From the NCBI GenBank assembly GCA_032433765.1, contig JAVIAB010000159.1, positions 3,874,770 through 3,938,769 on the forward strand: a stretch of 64,000 bases of DNA, given 5' to 3'. Made by a program: the position numbers and the translations under genes. The notes below the pieces were generated by a model. It searched no databases and was not told the origin of the DNA. It saw only the letters and a list, made by a program, of their open reading frames with translations. Shown here one piece after another: positions 35,791 to 46,265 of the stretch; positions within the stretch are counted from its first letter, which is position 1; each line of letters opens with the position of its first letter. The DNA comes from Megaustenia siamemsis (Eukaryota; Mollusca; Gastropoda; Stylommatophora; Ariophantidae).

Positions 35791-37756
35791 CAGTCCATGG
35801 TTCGTTAGTTGATGGTTCGTTAAGTCCATGGTTCGTGGGGTTGTGGTTCGTGGTTCGTTAAGTCCAGGGTTCATGGGGTTGTGGTTCGTGGTTCGTTGTG
35901 ATTTGGTCTAACATTTTGGACCTAGAATATAACTTCCTATTCGTTGTGTCTAACTAGTATGACTATGTGAGTAGCTTTTTGGGATTTTTAGGTCGACTTT
36001 TTGAGTATAACCCTAAATTTTTGTGTTCTGGGGGTAAAATGTTTGCGATTTGGCGGGACTTTGGATGTAACTATCTGATCGATGTGTCTAACTAGTATCA
36101 GTATGGAAGTAGATTTTTAGGAATACAACTAGACTGACAATTGAGCCTGAAGAAACACGTAGAGAATCTCACTAAGAAGGCAACACAAAGACTCCAACTA
36201 ATGAAAATGTTAGAGAACGAGCAAGGGAATGTTAGAGAACGTTGGAGGCAATGTTAAAGAACGATCGTGGCAATGTTAGAGAACGCTCGAGGCAATGTTA
36301 GAGAACGCTGGAGGCAATGTTAAAGAACGATCGTGGCAATGTTAGAGAACGTTGGAGGCAATGTTAGAGTACGCTCGAGGTAATGTTAAAGAACGATCGT
36401 GGCAATGTTAGAGAACGCTGGAGGCAATGTTAAAGAACGATCGTGGTAATGTTAGAGAACGATCGTGGCAATGTTAGAGAACGCTCGAGGTAATGTTAAA
36501 GAACGATCGAGGCAATGTTAGAGAACGCTGGAGGCAATGTTAAAGAACGATCGTGGCAATGTTAGAGAACGCTGGAGGCAATTTTAGAGAACGATCGAGG
36601 CAATGTTAGAGAACGCTGGAGGCAATTTTAGAGAACGATCGAGGCAATGTTAGAGAACGCTCGAGGTAATGTTAAAGAACGATCGTGGCAATGTTAGAGA
36701 ACGATCGAGGCGTGATTTGGTCTAACTTTTTGGAGTTTGGAAGTAATTATCTGTTTGATGTGTCTAACTTTTATGAGTATGGGAGTAGATTTATATGGTT
36801 TTAAGGTCGACTTTTTTTATTATGAACCCTAAATTTGTGTGTTATGGTGGTAAAATCTTAGTGATTTGGTCCAATATTTTGGACCTTGAATATAACTTCC
36901 TGCTCGTTGTGTCTAACTAGTATGACTATGTGAGTAGCTTTTGGGATTTTTAGGTCGACTTTTTGAGTATGAGCCTATTTTGTTTTGGTTTACCATGAAT
37001 GTGAGAGAGACAGAGAGAGAGAATTTCGCTGGTTGATACTTTGTGTGGCTTGATGATATTACCTGAAGGGCTGATGATGGTGTTGAGGGTGGCACATGAT
37101 GATGATAGGACATGAAGGGATGATGGTGTTGAGGGTGGCACATGATGATGATAGGACATGAAGGTATGATGGTGTTGAGGGTGGCACATGATGATGATAG
37201 GACATGAAGGGATGATGGTGTTGAGGGTGGCACATGATGATGATAGGACATGAAGGGATGATGGTGTTGAGGGTGGCACATGATGATGATAGGACATGAA
37301 GGATGATGGTGTTGAGGATGGCACATGATGATAGGCCATGAAGGGGTGATGGTGTTGAGGGTGGCACATGATGATGATGATAGGCCATGAAGGGGTTGAT
37401 ACTTTGTGTGGCACATGATGATAGGCCATGAAGGGTTGATACTTTGTGTGGCTTGATGATGATAGGACATGAAGGGGTTGATACTTTGTGTGGCTTGATG
37501 ATGATAGGACATGAAGGGGTTGATACTTTGTGTGGCACATGATGATAGGACATGAAGGGGTTGATACTTTGTGTGGCTTGATGATGATAGGACATGAAGG
37601 GGTTGATACTTTGTGTGGCACATGATGATAGGCCATGAAGGGGTTGATACTTTGTGTGGCTTGATGATGATAGGACATGAAGGGGTTGATACTGTTGTTG
37701 AGGGTGGCACATGATGATGATAGGACATGAAGGCAGAGGGGGTAGTTCCATTGTCT

Positions 37757-37960
37757 AAAGATGGCGTTAAGGCAGTCTCGAAAACGCTTATGCTAACCTC
37801 AACTACACGCCGCCTGTTGTTAACCAAGGGGACCTCACTCTTGTTAATCAGACGACAGCTCCGGCAGCCAGTCTGGATGCCCAGGATGTTTCAGCAAAGT
37901 CACCGATTACCTATTCCAGCTTTGATCAGGTTGTGTCAAAATGGAGGGCGGTTGTGTAGG
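37757..37960 (+). other. Protein-like remnant in FB2 (right copy)
   Basis: Mirror of 32561-32770, with the 61-codon frame ending SKWRAVV and a stop at about 37960. Both copies keep it open. The overlapping frame is open to 37999 here, but is altered at the ALIxVVSK/ALIRLCQN position by a one-base difference between the arms. Confidence 0.35.
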
Positions 37961-38273
37961 AAACCCAGACGGTTAAAATTATCAGCAACCGGACAGTAAT
38001 ATATATATATGATGTATTAATAAAGTTGAGAAATATAGAATTTTGTTTTGCTTTACCATGAATGAGAGAGAGCGAGCGTCACTATTTAATATTAGCACAC
38101 CTTACTACACGACACATGATGATGTTGGTAGCGATAACACACACGACCAATAATCTTTCCCCAAGAACCGCTATCCTGGCACATGATGTTAGCGATACTA
38201 CAATAACACACCTGTGCCGACGAACTCGTTCCCACCCGCGAGCTAGTCGTATTTTCCTTTTCGTAACAATACC

Positions 38274-39340
38274 CCTTCAACGTCATTGCTTGTCAGCATT
38301 TTTTTTACATGTCGCCTCCTGTCACGTAGTAGACCCGTGTTCGAATCCTGAAGGGAGACTTTTTAATGTTTTTATTTATTTTTTTATTTTTTATTTTTAA
38401 TAATTCTGAGTTTTTTACTTTCACAAATACATATTTTTTAAATAATTCTGAATTTTTACTTTCACAAATATACTCTTTTAAAATACGCTTTCACAAATAT
38501 TTTCCTCTAACACACAGCGAAAGCATATCACGCCACACCACGAGAAGCCGATTAGCACCGAGTCTCTTTTGAATTTACCGGAAATATCCTGAGCCGGACT
38601 GTTTGACGCCGCGATCTTTTGAATTTACCTGAGTTAATCTCTCAGACGCAGTACACCGTTCGACAAACTAACCTTCAACGTCATTGCTTGTCAGCATTTT
38701 TTTTACATGTCGCCTCCTGTCACGTAGTAGACCCGTGTTCGAATCCTGAAGGGAGACTTTTTATTGTTTTTATTTATTTTTTTATTTTTTTTTTTAATAA
38801 TTCTGAGTTTTTTACTTTCACAAATACATATTTTTTAAATAATTCTGAATTTTTACTTTCACAAATATACTCTTTTAAAATACGCTTTCACAAATATTTT
38901 CCTCTAACACACAGCGAGAGCATATCACGCCACACCACGAGAAGCCGATTAGCACCGAGTCTCTTTTGAATTTACCGAAATATCCTGAGCCGGACTGTTT
39001 GACGCCGCGATCTTTTGAATTTACCTGAGTTAATCTCTCAGACGCAGTACACCGTTCGACAAACTAACCTTCAACGTCATTGCTTGTCAGCATTTTTTTT
39101 ACATGTCGCCTCCTGTCACGTAGTAGACCCGTGTTCGAATCCTGAAGGGAGACTTTTTATTGTTTTTATTTATTTTTTTATTTTTTATTTTTAATAATTC
39201 TGAGTTTTTTACTTTCACAAATACATATTTTTTAAATAATTCTGAATTTTTACTTTCACAAATATACTCTTTTAAAATACTCTTTCACAAATATTTTCCT
39301 CTAACACACAGCGAGAGCCGCACGACCCCCGCTCGAGAAG
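38274..39340 (+). repeat. 397-bp segment in three tandem copies (FB2 right arm only)
   Basis: CCTTCAACGTCATTGCTTGT recurs at 38274, 38672 and 39068. Each unit carries GTAGACCCGTGTTCGAATCC, TTTTACTTTCACAAATACAT and (first two) GCCGGACTGTTTGACGCCGC. The left arm has one copy, so this duplication is younger than the palindrome. Confidence 0.9.
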
Positions 39341-39593
39341 CCGATTAGCACCGAGTCTCTTTTGAATTTACCTGAGTTAATCTCTCAGACGCAGTGGACC
39401 GTTTTGACAAACTGACGAACCCCCCCCCCCCAAAAAAAAATAATGAAGTTCGAAAAATAGCGAATTCGAAATTTTTTTTTTTTTTTTTTTTGCGGTGCAT
39501 GTTTCGTGCAAAGTCGGTGCCAAATCTATTGTCTTTCGGTGCATGTGCGTGCACTTTTAGGGTGGGTTCACAGCCACAGCTACTACTCGCGGA

Positions 39594-40040
39594 TGGCATC
39601 ATGAAGTTCTTTCTCAGCAGGTTTATTGTCCAGTTCAGTCAGCACTGAGAGGTCGCGGATGGCATCATGAAGTTCTTTCTCAGTAGGCTCATTGTCCAGT
39701 TCAGTCAGCACTGAGAGGTCGCGGATGGCATCATGAAGTTCTTTCTCAGTAGGTTCATTGTCCAGTTCAGTCAGCACTGAGAGGTCGCGGATGGCATCAT
39801 GAAGTTCTTTCTCAGTAGGTTCATTGTCCAGTTCAGTCAGCACTGAGAGGTCGCGGATGGCATCATGAGTTCTTTCTCAGTAGGTTCATTGTCCAGTTCA
39901 GTCAGCACTGAGAGGTCGCGGATGGCATCATGAAGTTCTTTCTCAGTGGGTTCATTGTCCAGTTCAGTCAGCACTGAGAGGTCGCGGATGGCATCATGAA
40001 GTTCTTTCTCAGTAGGTTCATTGTCCAATTCAGTCAGCAC
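39594..40040 (-). repeat. 63-bp in-frame array inside the LINE RT N-terminus
   Basis: About 7 copies of a 63-bp unit encode the 21-residue LTELDNEPTEKELHDAIRDL plus SV on the minus strand, all in frame with the RT except one unit near 39868 that lacks a base. In related LINEs this segment occurs once, just before the GKASG motif. FB2 inserted into the last copy. Confidence 0.92.
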
Positions 40041-40102
40041 TGAGTATTTTGGGACTAGCTGGTCTATAAGTGGGCTTGCTGGTCTGTCTACAGAATATTG
40101 AC

Positions 40103-40400
40103 TTAAGTAATGTTTGACCCTCTTTCCAGCTGTTTAGTTTTGTCGCTGAGAGACTCACCGTTAGCATCTTTTAAGGGAGCAATTTTTGAGATGTTTGGGC
40201 CTAGAGCAATGCTAATGTTGTTGTACATAGTTCGTGAATCACCCAACTCAGCAGCTTTCTGGATCGTAGAGCACAGATTTGACCAGTACTCATTCGCACA
40301 TCTCCTTGTTTCCCTTTGTACTTCCACTATTGCTTTTTTCAATTTAATTTTGTGTTCTGGCATGAGTAGTTCTTTAAGGCTAGGCTTCTTCTTCTTCTAT
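40103..40400 (-). pseudogene. LINE endonuclease-RT linker
   Basis: The minus strand contains KLKKAIVEVQRETRRCANEY, then WSNLCSTIQKAAELGDSRTM and APLKDANGESLSDKTKQLE. This is the conserved link between endonuclease and RT in CFDP2-like LINEs, and it leads toward the 63-bp array. Confidence 0.8.
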
Positions 40401-40699
40401 ACAAGTGGCATGAGTTTCATCGAGTTTTCTTGAACCCAAGCCTTAGTGGAGTGTTGGTCTTTTTTTTCCAAAAGAAGAGATTGCACGATCAATAATGCGA
40501 GATTTTAGCCGGTTCTATGAATCATCAACATTGTCTAGGTCTTCTGCTTTCTCCATGCATTTCTGGAAGGTATTCTTGAACAGGACTTGATTGACAGATA
40601 ATTTTGTTGCAGCGATATTGATCTTAGACCTGGATGGTTCTCTAGATTTGTAAAACTTGTTGGTGGTTGCCTTCACTTTTTTTATGACAAGTGCGTGGT

Positions 40700-40880
40700 C
40701 TGTGTCACAGTCTGCTCTATGGTATGCTCTGGTTACTCTAACATTATTTAAGTGTTGTCTGTGTCACAGTCTGCGCTATGGTATGTTCTGGTTACTCTAA
40801 CATTATTTAAGTGTTGTCTGTGTCACAGTCTGCGCTATGGTATGCTCTGGTTACTCTAACATTATTTAAGTGTTGTCTGC
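40700..40880 (-). repeat. 59-bp repeat, three copies, in the endonuclease
   Basis: GTCTGTGTCACAGTCTGCGC plus TATGGTATGCTCTGGTTACT plus CTAACATTATTTAAGTGTT occurs three times. It duplicates the codons around the DCDTD motif and shifts frame, as 59 is not a multiple of 3. Confidence 0.9.
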
Positions 40881-41269
40881 AAAGTAGGAGCTAAGTCCAA
40901 CTGGTGCCAATACCAGGTCCTTGGGTGGCGGCATGTTGCCTTCTGTCGATTCTTGACACTGAAAAGGTATTGGTGGCACACATGTTGTTAAGGAACAAAA
41001 TTCTAGAAGTCTCTGACTATTTGCGTTCATTTTACCATTATCATGATGACCTAGACATGATGGCCATGAATTACGATCAGATCCAATCAGATCAAATCAG
41101 ATCAAATGCGTGTAGATCGCCCAGTACGTAGAGTTGTTCTGCTTTGAGGATTGAATCCAATGTAACTTGGAGCATCTCGTAAAATTGATCTTTGCTGTGG
41201 TTGCTGACGTTGTTGGTGCATAGGCGCTAATTATATTAATTTGTCCTGCTTTTGAGTGGATTTTTAGTG

Positions 41270-41575
41270 TTATTATTTGTTCTGATGTACCATTTCGGGT
41301 GTTTATAGAATGTATGAGCTTATTATGCGTTCTGATGTACCATTTCGGGTGTTTATAGAATGTATGAGCTTATTATGCGTTCTGATGTACCATTTCGGGT
41401 GTTTATAGAATGTATGAGCTTATTAAACGTTCTGATGTACCATTTCGGGTGTTTATAGAATGTATGAGCTTATTATGCGTTCTGATGTACCATTTCGGGT
41501 GTTTATAGAATGTATGAGCTTATTAAACGTTCTGATGTACCATTTCGGGTGTTTATAGAATGTATGAGCTTATTA
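41270..41575 (-). repeat. 50-bp repeat, six copies, in the endonuclease
   Basis: Units of CTGATGTACCATTTCGGGTG plus TTTATAGAATGTATGAGCTT plus ATTATGCGTT or ATTAAACGTT. The two spacer variants recur in order, suggesting a 100-bp dimer was also copied. Confidence 0.92.
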
Positions 41576-41804
41576 TGCACATCAAAACCCACTCCATGTA
41601 GGCGAAGCTGCTCAGGTTTTAGCCCCTGCCAAAAAAAGGTGTAATTTTTTTTCAGTGAATGAACCACAATCTGCAAGCCTTGTTTCCTGAAGGGCTGTAA
41701 TATCAACATGTAGTCTCTGCAGCTCCATGTCGATGAGGGCCGTTTTCCTGATGTTTTTTACATTTGTGAGGTTGGTGTTATTTAATTCAGGATACATGGT
41801 TCTA

Positions 41805-42420
41805 ACGTTCATGTGGCAAGTATGAGAGATTGTGTCTTCCTTCTACTGTGTTCTAACGTTCATGTGCCAAGTATGAGAGATTGTGTCTTCCTTCTGCTGT
41901 GTTCTAACGTTCATGTGCCAAGTATGAGAGATTGTGTCTTCCTTCTGCTGTGTCCTAACGTTCATGTGGCAAGTATGAGAGATTGTGTCTTCCTTCTACT
42001 GTGTTCTAACGTTCATGTGGCAAGTATGAGAGATTGTGTCTTCCTTCTACTGTGTTCTAACGTTCATGTGGCAAGTATGAGAGATTGTGTCTTCCTTCTA
42101 CTGTGTTCTAACGTTCATGTGGCAAGTATGAGAGATTGTGTCTTCCTTCTACTGTGTTCTAACGTTCATGTGGCAAGTATGAGAGATTGTGTCTTCCTTC
42201 TACTGTGTTCTAACGTTCATGAGGCAAGTATGAGAGATTGTGTCTTCCTTCTACTGTGTTCTAACGTTCATGTGGCAAGTATGAGAGATTGTGTCTTCCT
42301 TCTACTGTGTTCTAACGTTCCATGTGCCGAGTATGAGAGATTGTGTCTTTCTTCTGCTGTGTCCTAACGTTCCATTTGCCAAGTATGAGAGATTGTGTCT
42401 TCCTTCTGCTGTGTCCTAAC
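41805..42420 (-). repeat. 51-bp repeat, about 12 copies, at the endonuclease start
   Basis: Units of TGTGTTCTAACGTTCATGTG plus GCAAGTATGAGAGATTGTGT plus CTTCCTTCTAC span the WNVRT start of the endonuclease. On the minus strand each unit reads NVRTQ then a stop. The plus-strand 184-codon frame is read-through of the array. Confidence 0.92.
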
Positions 42421-42700
42421 GAGGATGGAACTAACATTTCAGCTTGCTCGCTATGCCTGGGCCAATAATATGGAGATAATGCTTTGCCCAAAACGCACAA
42501 CCCCTCTCTCGTCTCCTCTTTGAAGCGTTCCGAAGGAGGGACTAGACCCTTACGTTCGGAAACAAAGTTGAGTTGCAGGGGATGCCAGAAGATAGATAAT
42601 ACGCCACCGACTGCCTTAGGGTCCCTCCCTCCGGATTTTCTTTTTGGATTTATTCCCATAGCCTACTAACTATCCCAAGTCTTCTCAAGAGGAAGTGAAA
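42421..42700 (-). pseudogene. LINE 5' leader / N-terminal region
   Basis: The minus strand reads GGRDPKAVGGVLSIFWHPLQ and RFKEETREGLCVLGKALSPY ahead of the endonuclease. I recognise this as the leader that precedes the endonuclease in such LINEs, with moderate confidence. It runs to the SINE insertion at 42708. Confidence 0.5.
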
Positions 42701-42707
42701 ATATATG

Positions 42708-42971
42708 CAAAAAAAAATAAATAAGTAAAGTACCCCGTCACGCCAAGTGGCGTATAGGGAATATGGTGTTAGTGACCATAAATTTTACAGACCTTCAGCA
42801 CATGATTTTTGGGGTAATGTGGTCGGTATTACGCCCGTGCCGCTTTACTTTCCCAGAAAAAAAATCCGGTACCCATTAAAGGCTGGGTAAACCAGAAGCC
42901 GTCGGTTGGGATCGAACCCTACCTCTTGTCCTTTGTAGTCCAGTTCACTAACCACTGAGTTATCGCGGCTC
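42708..42971 (-). mobile_element. tRNA-derived SINE, copy 3
   Basis: Minus strand head CGCGATAACTCAGTGGTTAG (box A) and GGTTCGATCCC (box B), body as in copy 1, 3' end GTACTTTACTTATTTATTTT. GAAAATATATG lies on both sides (42697-42707, 42972-42982), an 11-bp target duplication. 42983-43482 has no gene. Confidence 0.85.
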
Positions 42972-43482
42972 GAAAATATATGTATGTGTATAATAATTAT
43001 CGTTTACAATGAATATGTTTTGTTCTTCACTCAAATATTTGGATAAAATAAATCAAAAATACCTCACATAGTGTTCCGATAAGAAACCCCTTTAACATTC
43101 GAATTGTGTTACGCTTAAGACGGAATTTGCCAATCGCTTAAATTACGGTAAACTATTTTCTTCAACAACAAAATAACTGCATCTGTCGAAAAGAGCAAAG
43201 GAATTGGCTGTTGCAGGTGAATGACACTATCTGCAATAATGCATTTTAGAAAACTTTTGGGACATTGACAAAATAAGACCAAATGCAAAAAAAAAAATAA
43301 AAATCATGTTTATGTGTGCAAAGTTTATGGAGAATTTGATGTCAAGCGTGGACAAACCATTTTGAAACTGAATTATCTTCCTTAACGTGCCCACTGAATC
43401 AAGTAAACAAAGTACCGAACCATCTATTTTAACATTGTATTGATGCAGTTATCCCGCCATTTTATTTACATTTTTATTTAAT

Positions 43483-44538
43483 CTATGTCGTGGTAAGATA
43501 ATGTTCCTTCATATCGCTAGGTCTGCCCTGGAAACATCTGGAGAAGAGCTCTCTGTAAGTAGACCTGTACTTGGTGCTCATTTTGTAGTACAAGAAGATG
43601 TTGACGCTGGAACTGATGTTCTCGCAGACCATCGCGACAGACCAACAGATTTTGTAAAGGTTGGACAATCTACCACTAAAGGTCATCTCTGAAATTACTA
43701 ATGTGAGAAAAGCGACAACAAAAGCTGGCGTGTAGCACACCACTAAAACACTGGCAATAAAAACAACCATAGTTACGGTAGCTCTGTCGCGTTTATACAT
43801 AGATTTGGCCTTCTCCATGTCAGCGTTCGCCGTTTCTCGCCACGCGTTTTTCTGTTTTAGTTTGTGGGCTAAGATGAAAGTGAAGATTAGAACAGACATG
43901 AAACCCGCTAATGCAAAGAACGAATGCATGAAATATACAATAGCCATGGAAACATAGTGATGTTCTGTAGTGGCTAGACCTAGGAGGGTGCGGTTCAGTT
44001 CAGGGTAGTATATCCAGTCGAATGAAGATGTAATGTAAACCGGGGCTGGCGATAACAAGGTAGAGATGTAGATGACGACGATAATCGCAGTTCTTTTGGG
44101 AGTGATAATTCGTTTGATGTGGAGAGGAAAGACAACACAGAGACACCTCTCGGCGGTGATAAATGCGGTTATTAGGCACGTGATTCGTGTGAACACCGCA
44201 CGTGCTGCTCCCGCAGTCAAATATTGGAATTCTGCATAAACAATTGGCAGGTCCAAGTTGACAAACAACGGGTTAATGAAGACATGAAATAATTGTTGAG
44301 ATATTAAACTACAGAAGTCAGAGACGGCGAGAGAGAAGAAGCTAATGTTGATGGTTGTGTCCAGACCTTGTCTGTAGAACACGATCATGTTGATGGCATT
44401 AGTTACTGATCCCAAAACACTGATAACATTACAAATAATGGTGTAGTTGATAAGTAAAATAATATAATTCTGACCGTCACTGATAACCTTGGCCACGTGC
44501 CTGCCAGAATTGTTGAGTGGCGTATTCAGCTCCTCCAT
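43483..44538 (-). CDS. Class A GPCR, chemosensory-receptor-like, intact
   Basis: A 351-residue single-exon seven-helix membrane receptor. An N-glycosylation site NNS is at residues 9-11. TM1 is about 24-55 (GSVTNAINMIVF), TM2 62-85 (SFFSLAVSDFCSL), TM3 103-135 ending AERCLCVVFPLH (ER for DRY), TM4 150-170, TM5 195-224, TM6 254-280 (VVCYTPA) and TM7 290-317 (SSVNIFLYYKM, NIFLY for NPxxY). The KRDRATVTMVVF segment before TM6 is a typical G-protein contact region. The start at MEELNTPL gives a normal short N-terminus. It acts in the plasma membrane; the ligand is unknown. It resembles receptor expansions annotated as chemosensory in sea slugs and snails, but a neuropeptide receptor is possible. 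Its relative at 17675-18753 is frameshifted. Confidence 0.9.
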   Translation of the reverse strand: MEELNTPLNNSGRHVAKVISDGQNYIILLINYTIICNVISVLGSVTNAINMIVFYRQGLDTTINISFFSLAVSDFCSLISQQLFHVFINPLFVNLDLPIVYAEFQYLTAGAARAVFTRITCLITAFITAERCLCVVFPLHIKRIITPKRTAIIVVIYISTLLSPAPVYITSSFDWIYYPELNRTLLGLATTEHHYVSMAIVYFMHSFFALAGFMSVLIFTFILAHKLKQKNAWRETANADMEKAKSMYKRDRATVTMVVFIASVLVVCYTPAFVVAFLTLVISEMTFSGRLSNLYKICWSVAMVCENISSSVNIFLYYKMSTKYRSTYRELFSRCFQGRPSDMKEHYLTTT

Positions 44539-44659
44539 AGCTTATTTGATTCAAACATCTTCATATGAAGCTCAATGTTCTCCTTTGTCCCATCAAAATC
44601 ACAAACATTTTTTTTCTGAATTTGTTTCTATCAAGATGTTCCTGGCGTTGCCGATGAAG

Positions 44660-45055
44660 TGGCCAGTGATTTATTTTGAAGTAGTTCTCATAACGGAATC
44701 ATTGACGGATTTCTCAATTCTCAGAATGTACATTTGTTAGCGAGGTGGCCAGTGATTTATTTTGAAGTAGTTCTCATAACGAAATCATTGACGGATTTCT
44801 CAATTCTCAGAATGTACATTTGTTAGCGAGGTGGCCAGTGATTTATTTTGAAGTAGTTCTCATAACGGAATCATTGACGGATTTCTCAATTCTCAGAATG
44901 TACATTTGTTAGCGAGGTGGCCAGTGACTGTACAAACTTTATTGTTTAAGTAATTCTCTTTGTTTAGGTTGGTGAGGTGGCCAGTGACTGTATAAAATTT
45001 ATTGTTTAAGTTTTTCTCTTTGTTTAGGTTGGTGAGGTGGCCAGTGAGTATCATT
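44660..45055 (+). repeat. Tandem repeats upstream of the intact GPCR (86 bp x3, 60 bp x2)
   Basis: About three copies of GTGGCCAGTGATTTATTTTG plus AAGTAGTTCTCATAACG and onward (86 bp) lie about 120 bp upstream of the receptor start. Two copies of AGGTTGGTGAGGTGGCCAGT (about 60 bp) follow. All share GAGGTGGCCAGTGA. As they lie where a promoter would be, they may affect its expression (speculative). 45056-46265 has no gene I can support apart from a 43-bp doublet at 45545-45635 (GGGAGAGGGAAGTGATGTAA). Confidence 0.85.
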
Positions 45056-46265
45056 TTTGTTTGACATCGGCAGCTCTAATGAAATCAGGGAGTGTTTTCT
45101 AGAATTAATAAACTCATGAGCAAAGTAGACGATTTGTGGCTGGGGAGCGGTGGGCGGGTTAGAGAAATATGCGGTGACGTCAGCAAGTGACCATCATACT
45201 TACTACGTGCAGGTCTTCAATAACTCATTCTCACTCTCTGACTTCCCATAATTCCTGACCTAGTGCCATTTATGTCTCTCCTGTGTCATCGTCTGTCACC
45301 GAGAGATGGTGAGAACTGCCAGTACCTGGTGTTTTTTCTCTCTACTATTACGTTACTACAGTGTAATTTTGTTAAAGAACGGCAAGGCGGGTGGTATGCA
45401 TGTCACTGTCATTATAATTGTAATATTACGTGAAACATGTCACAGTGACCCCGAGACATCCATTCTAAAATCCAATGGCCATTTCTAGACAAGTAAACGT
45501 GGATTTGCGCGCCAAAATAGGTAGAGACAGAATTAGTGCAGTGCGAAGGGAGAGGGAAGTGATGTAAACATAGGATGACGTGGGTTGTTAGGGAGAGGGA
45601 AGTGATGTAAACATAGGATGACGTGGGTTGTTTAGGGAGAGAGAAGTTGACAGTTGGAGTTAGTTAGGGTCGGAGTTGAGCAGTGGAAGGGAGTGGCTGC
45701 TCAGTGATGCAGCCAAGACGAATGCACAGAAACCTGATAGCTTATGTCGCCTGAATGAAGTCCAACATGGACGACTCTCACTGCTTTTAGTACTGATGGT
45801 TTGCCTGAGCAAACAGAACTGCCCAGCAGTTGCCTTCACTGCTGGGATGATTTAACCGTGTCTCAACGACATCTTAACCATAGTCGTGACAAGGAGTGCC
45901 CTCCATCGTAATGCAAGTCTGACCAGTGTAGGCCTGTGTGGCCTGGTCTTGACTTCGGAGTATCTTCCACAAACCTCTCTTCGTGGCGTGCACAAAGGGC
46001 TGTGGTCGGTTAGACATTTCTAAAAAGTGATAGTGTGTGAACATGGACAATTAGAGGATATTCAGAAGCAGTTTTTATATGTAGAACCATTTTGGTTGTT
46101 AATTCATTATTGAACTTTGCACTTTTGGCTGTTGTATATGTGCGGATTAGCGGCAGGGACTGTTCCAAGAATGTGTTGAATTGATCACGTTAGTGAGACC
46201 TGTTTTCGAAATTAACTTATGTCGGTTGAAATGTTTGACAATTGATTGACAGTTTCTTCGTTGAG

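Larger units (their letters stand above)
31699..39587. mobile_element. Giant palindromic element FB2 (Polinton-like ends)
   Basis: A 7.9-kb element of two inverted arms (31699-35206, 35299-39587) around a 92-bp spacer. It starts AGTAGTAGCTGTGGCTGTG and ends with the reverse complement. The 6-bp CGCGGA flanks it (31693-31698, 39588-39593). Collapsing this duplication restores the host LINE reading at DAIRDLSRGKASG, which proves insertion into a pre-existing RT gene. Ends, duplication size and architecture match FB1. No Polinton gene is seen. Confidence 0.87.
35299..39587 (-). repeat. FB2 right arm
   Basis: Reverse complement of the left arm, about 0.8 kb longer. The extra length comes mainly from a 397-bp segment present three times (38274-39340) but once on the left, and about 40 bp next to the spacer. 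It contains the LINE remnant (35460-35790, plus), the GTTCGTGG block (35795-35905), the 22-bp array, the minisatellite, the protein-like remnant and the C, A and T homopolymers (39420-39492). Confidence 0.9.
40690..41812 (-). pseudogene. LINE apurinic-type endonuclease
   Basis: Minus strand: MNVRTMYPELNNTNLTNVKN and DITALQETRLADCGSFTEKK (catalytic Glu in LQETRL), INIISAYAPTT (about 41230), YVLGDLHAFD (about 41130, degenerate GDFNAR) and HRADCDTDHALV (about 40710, the last catalytic Asp-His pair). The domain nicks the target DNA. Two tandem arrays (40700-40880 and 41270-41575) and frame breaks inactivate it. Confidence 0.8.
28170..42700 (-). mobile_element. Nearly full-length CFDP2/RTE-like LINE, split by nested insertions
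   Basis: Read on the minus strand this is one LINE: a 5' leader (42700-42420), endonuclease (about 41812-40690), linker, reverse transcriptase (40363-39594 and 31692-30567) and C-terminal domain with zinc finger (28812-28260). It ends near 28170 with a CATA-type tail. Two large insertions with target duplications break it: the palindromic FB2 at 31699-39587 and a Jockey-like LINE at 28823-30556. Four internal tandem arrays (39594-40040, 40700-40880, 41270-41575, 41805-42420) also lengthen it. A faint AAATATATG at about 28168 and 42699 might be its own target duplication, but the region is AT-rich and a SINE abuts it. Confidence 0.8.

Noticed and set aside
41813..42367. 184-codon plus-strand frame with MRDCVFLLLCSNVHV repeats
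   Set aside because: Antisense of a 51-bp array inside the LINE.
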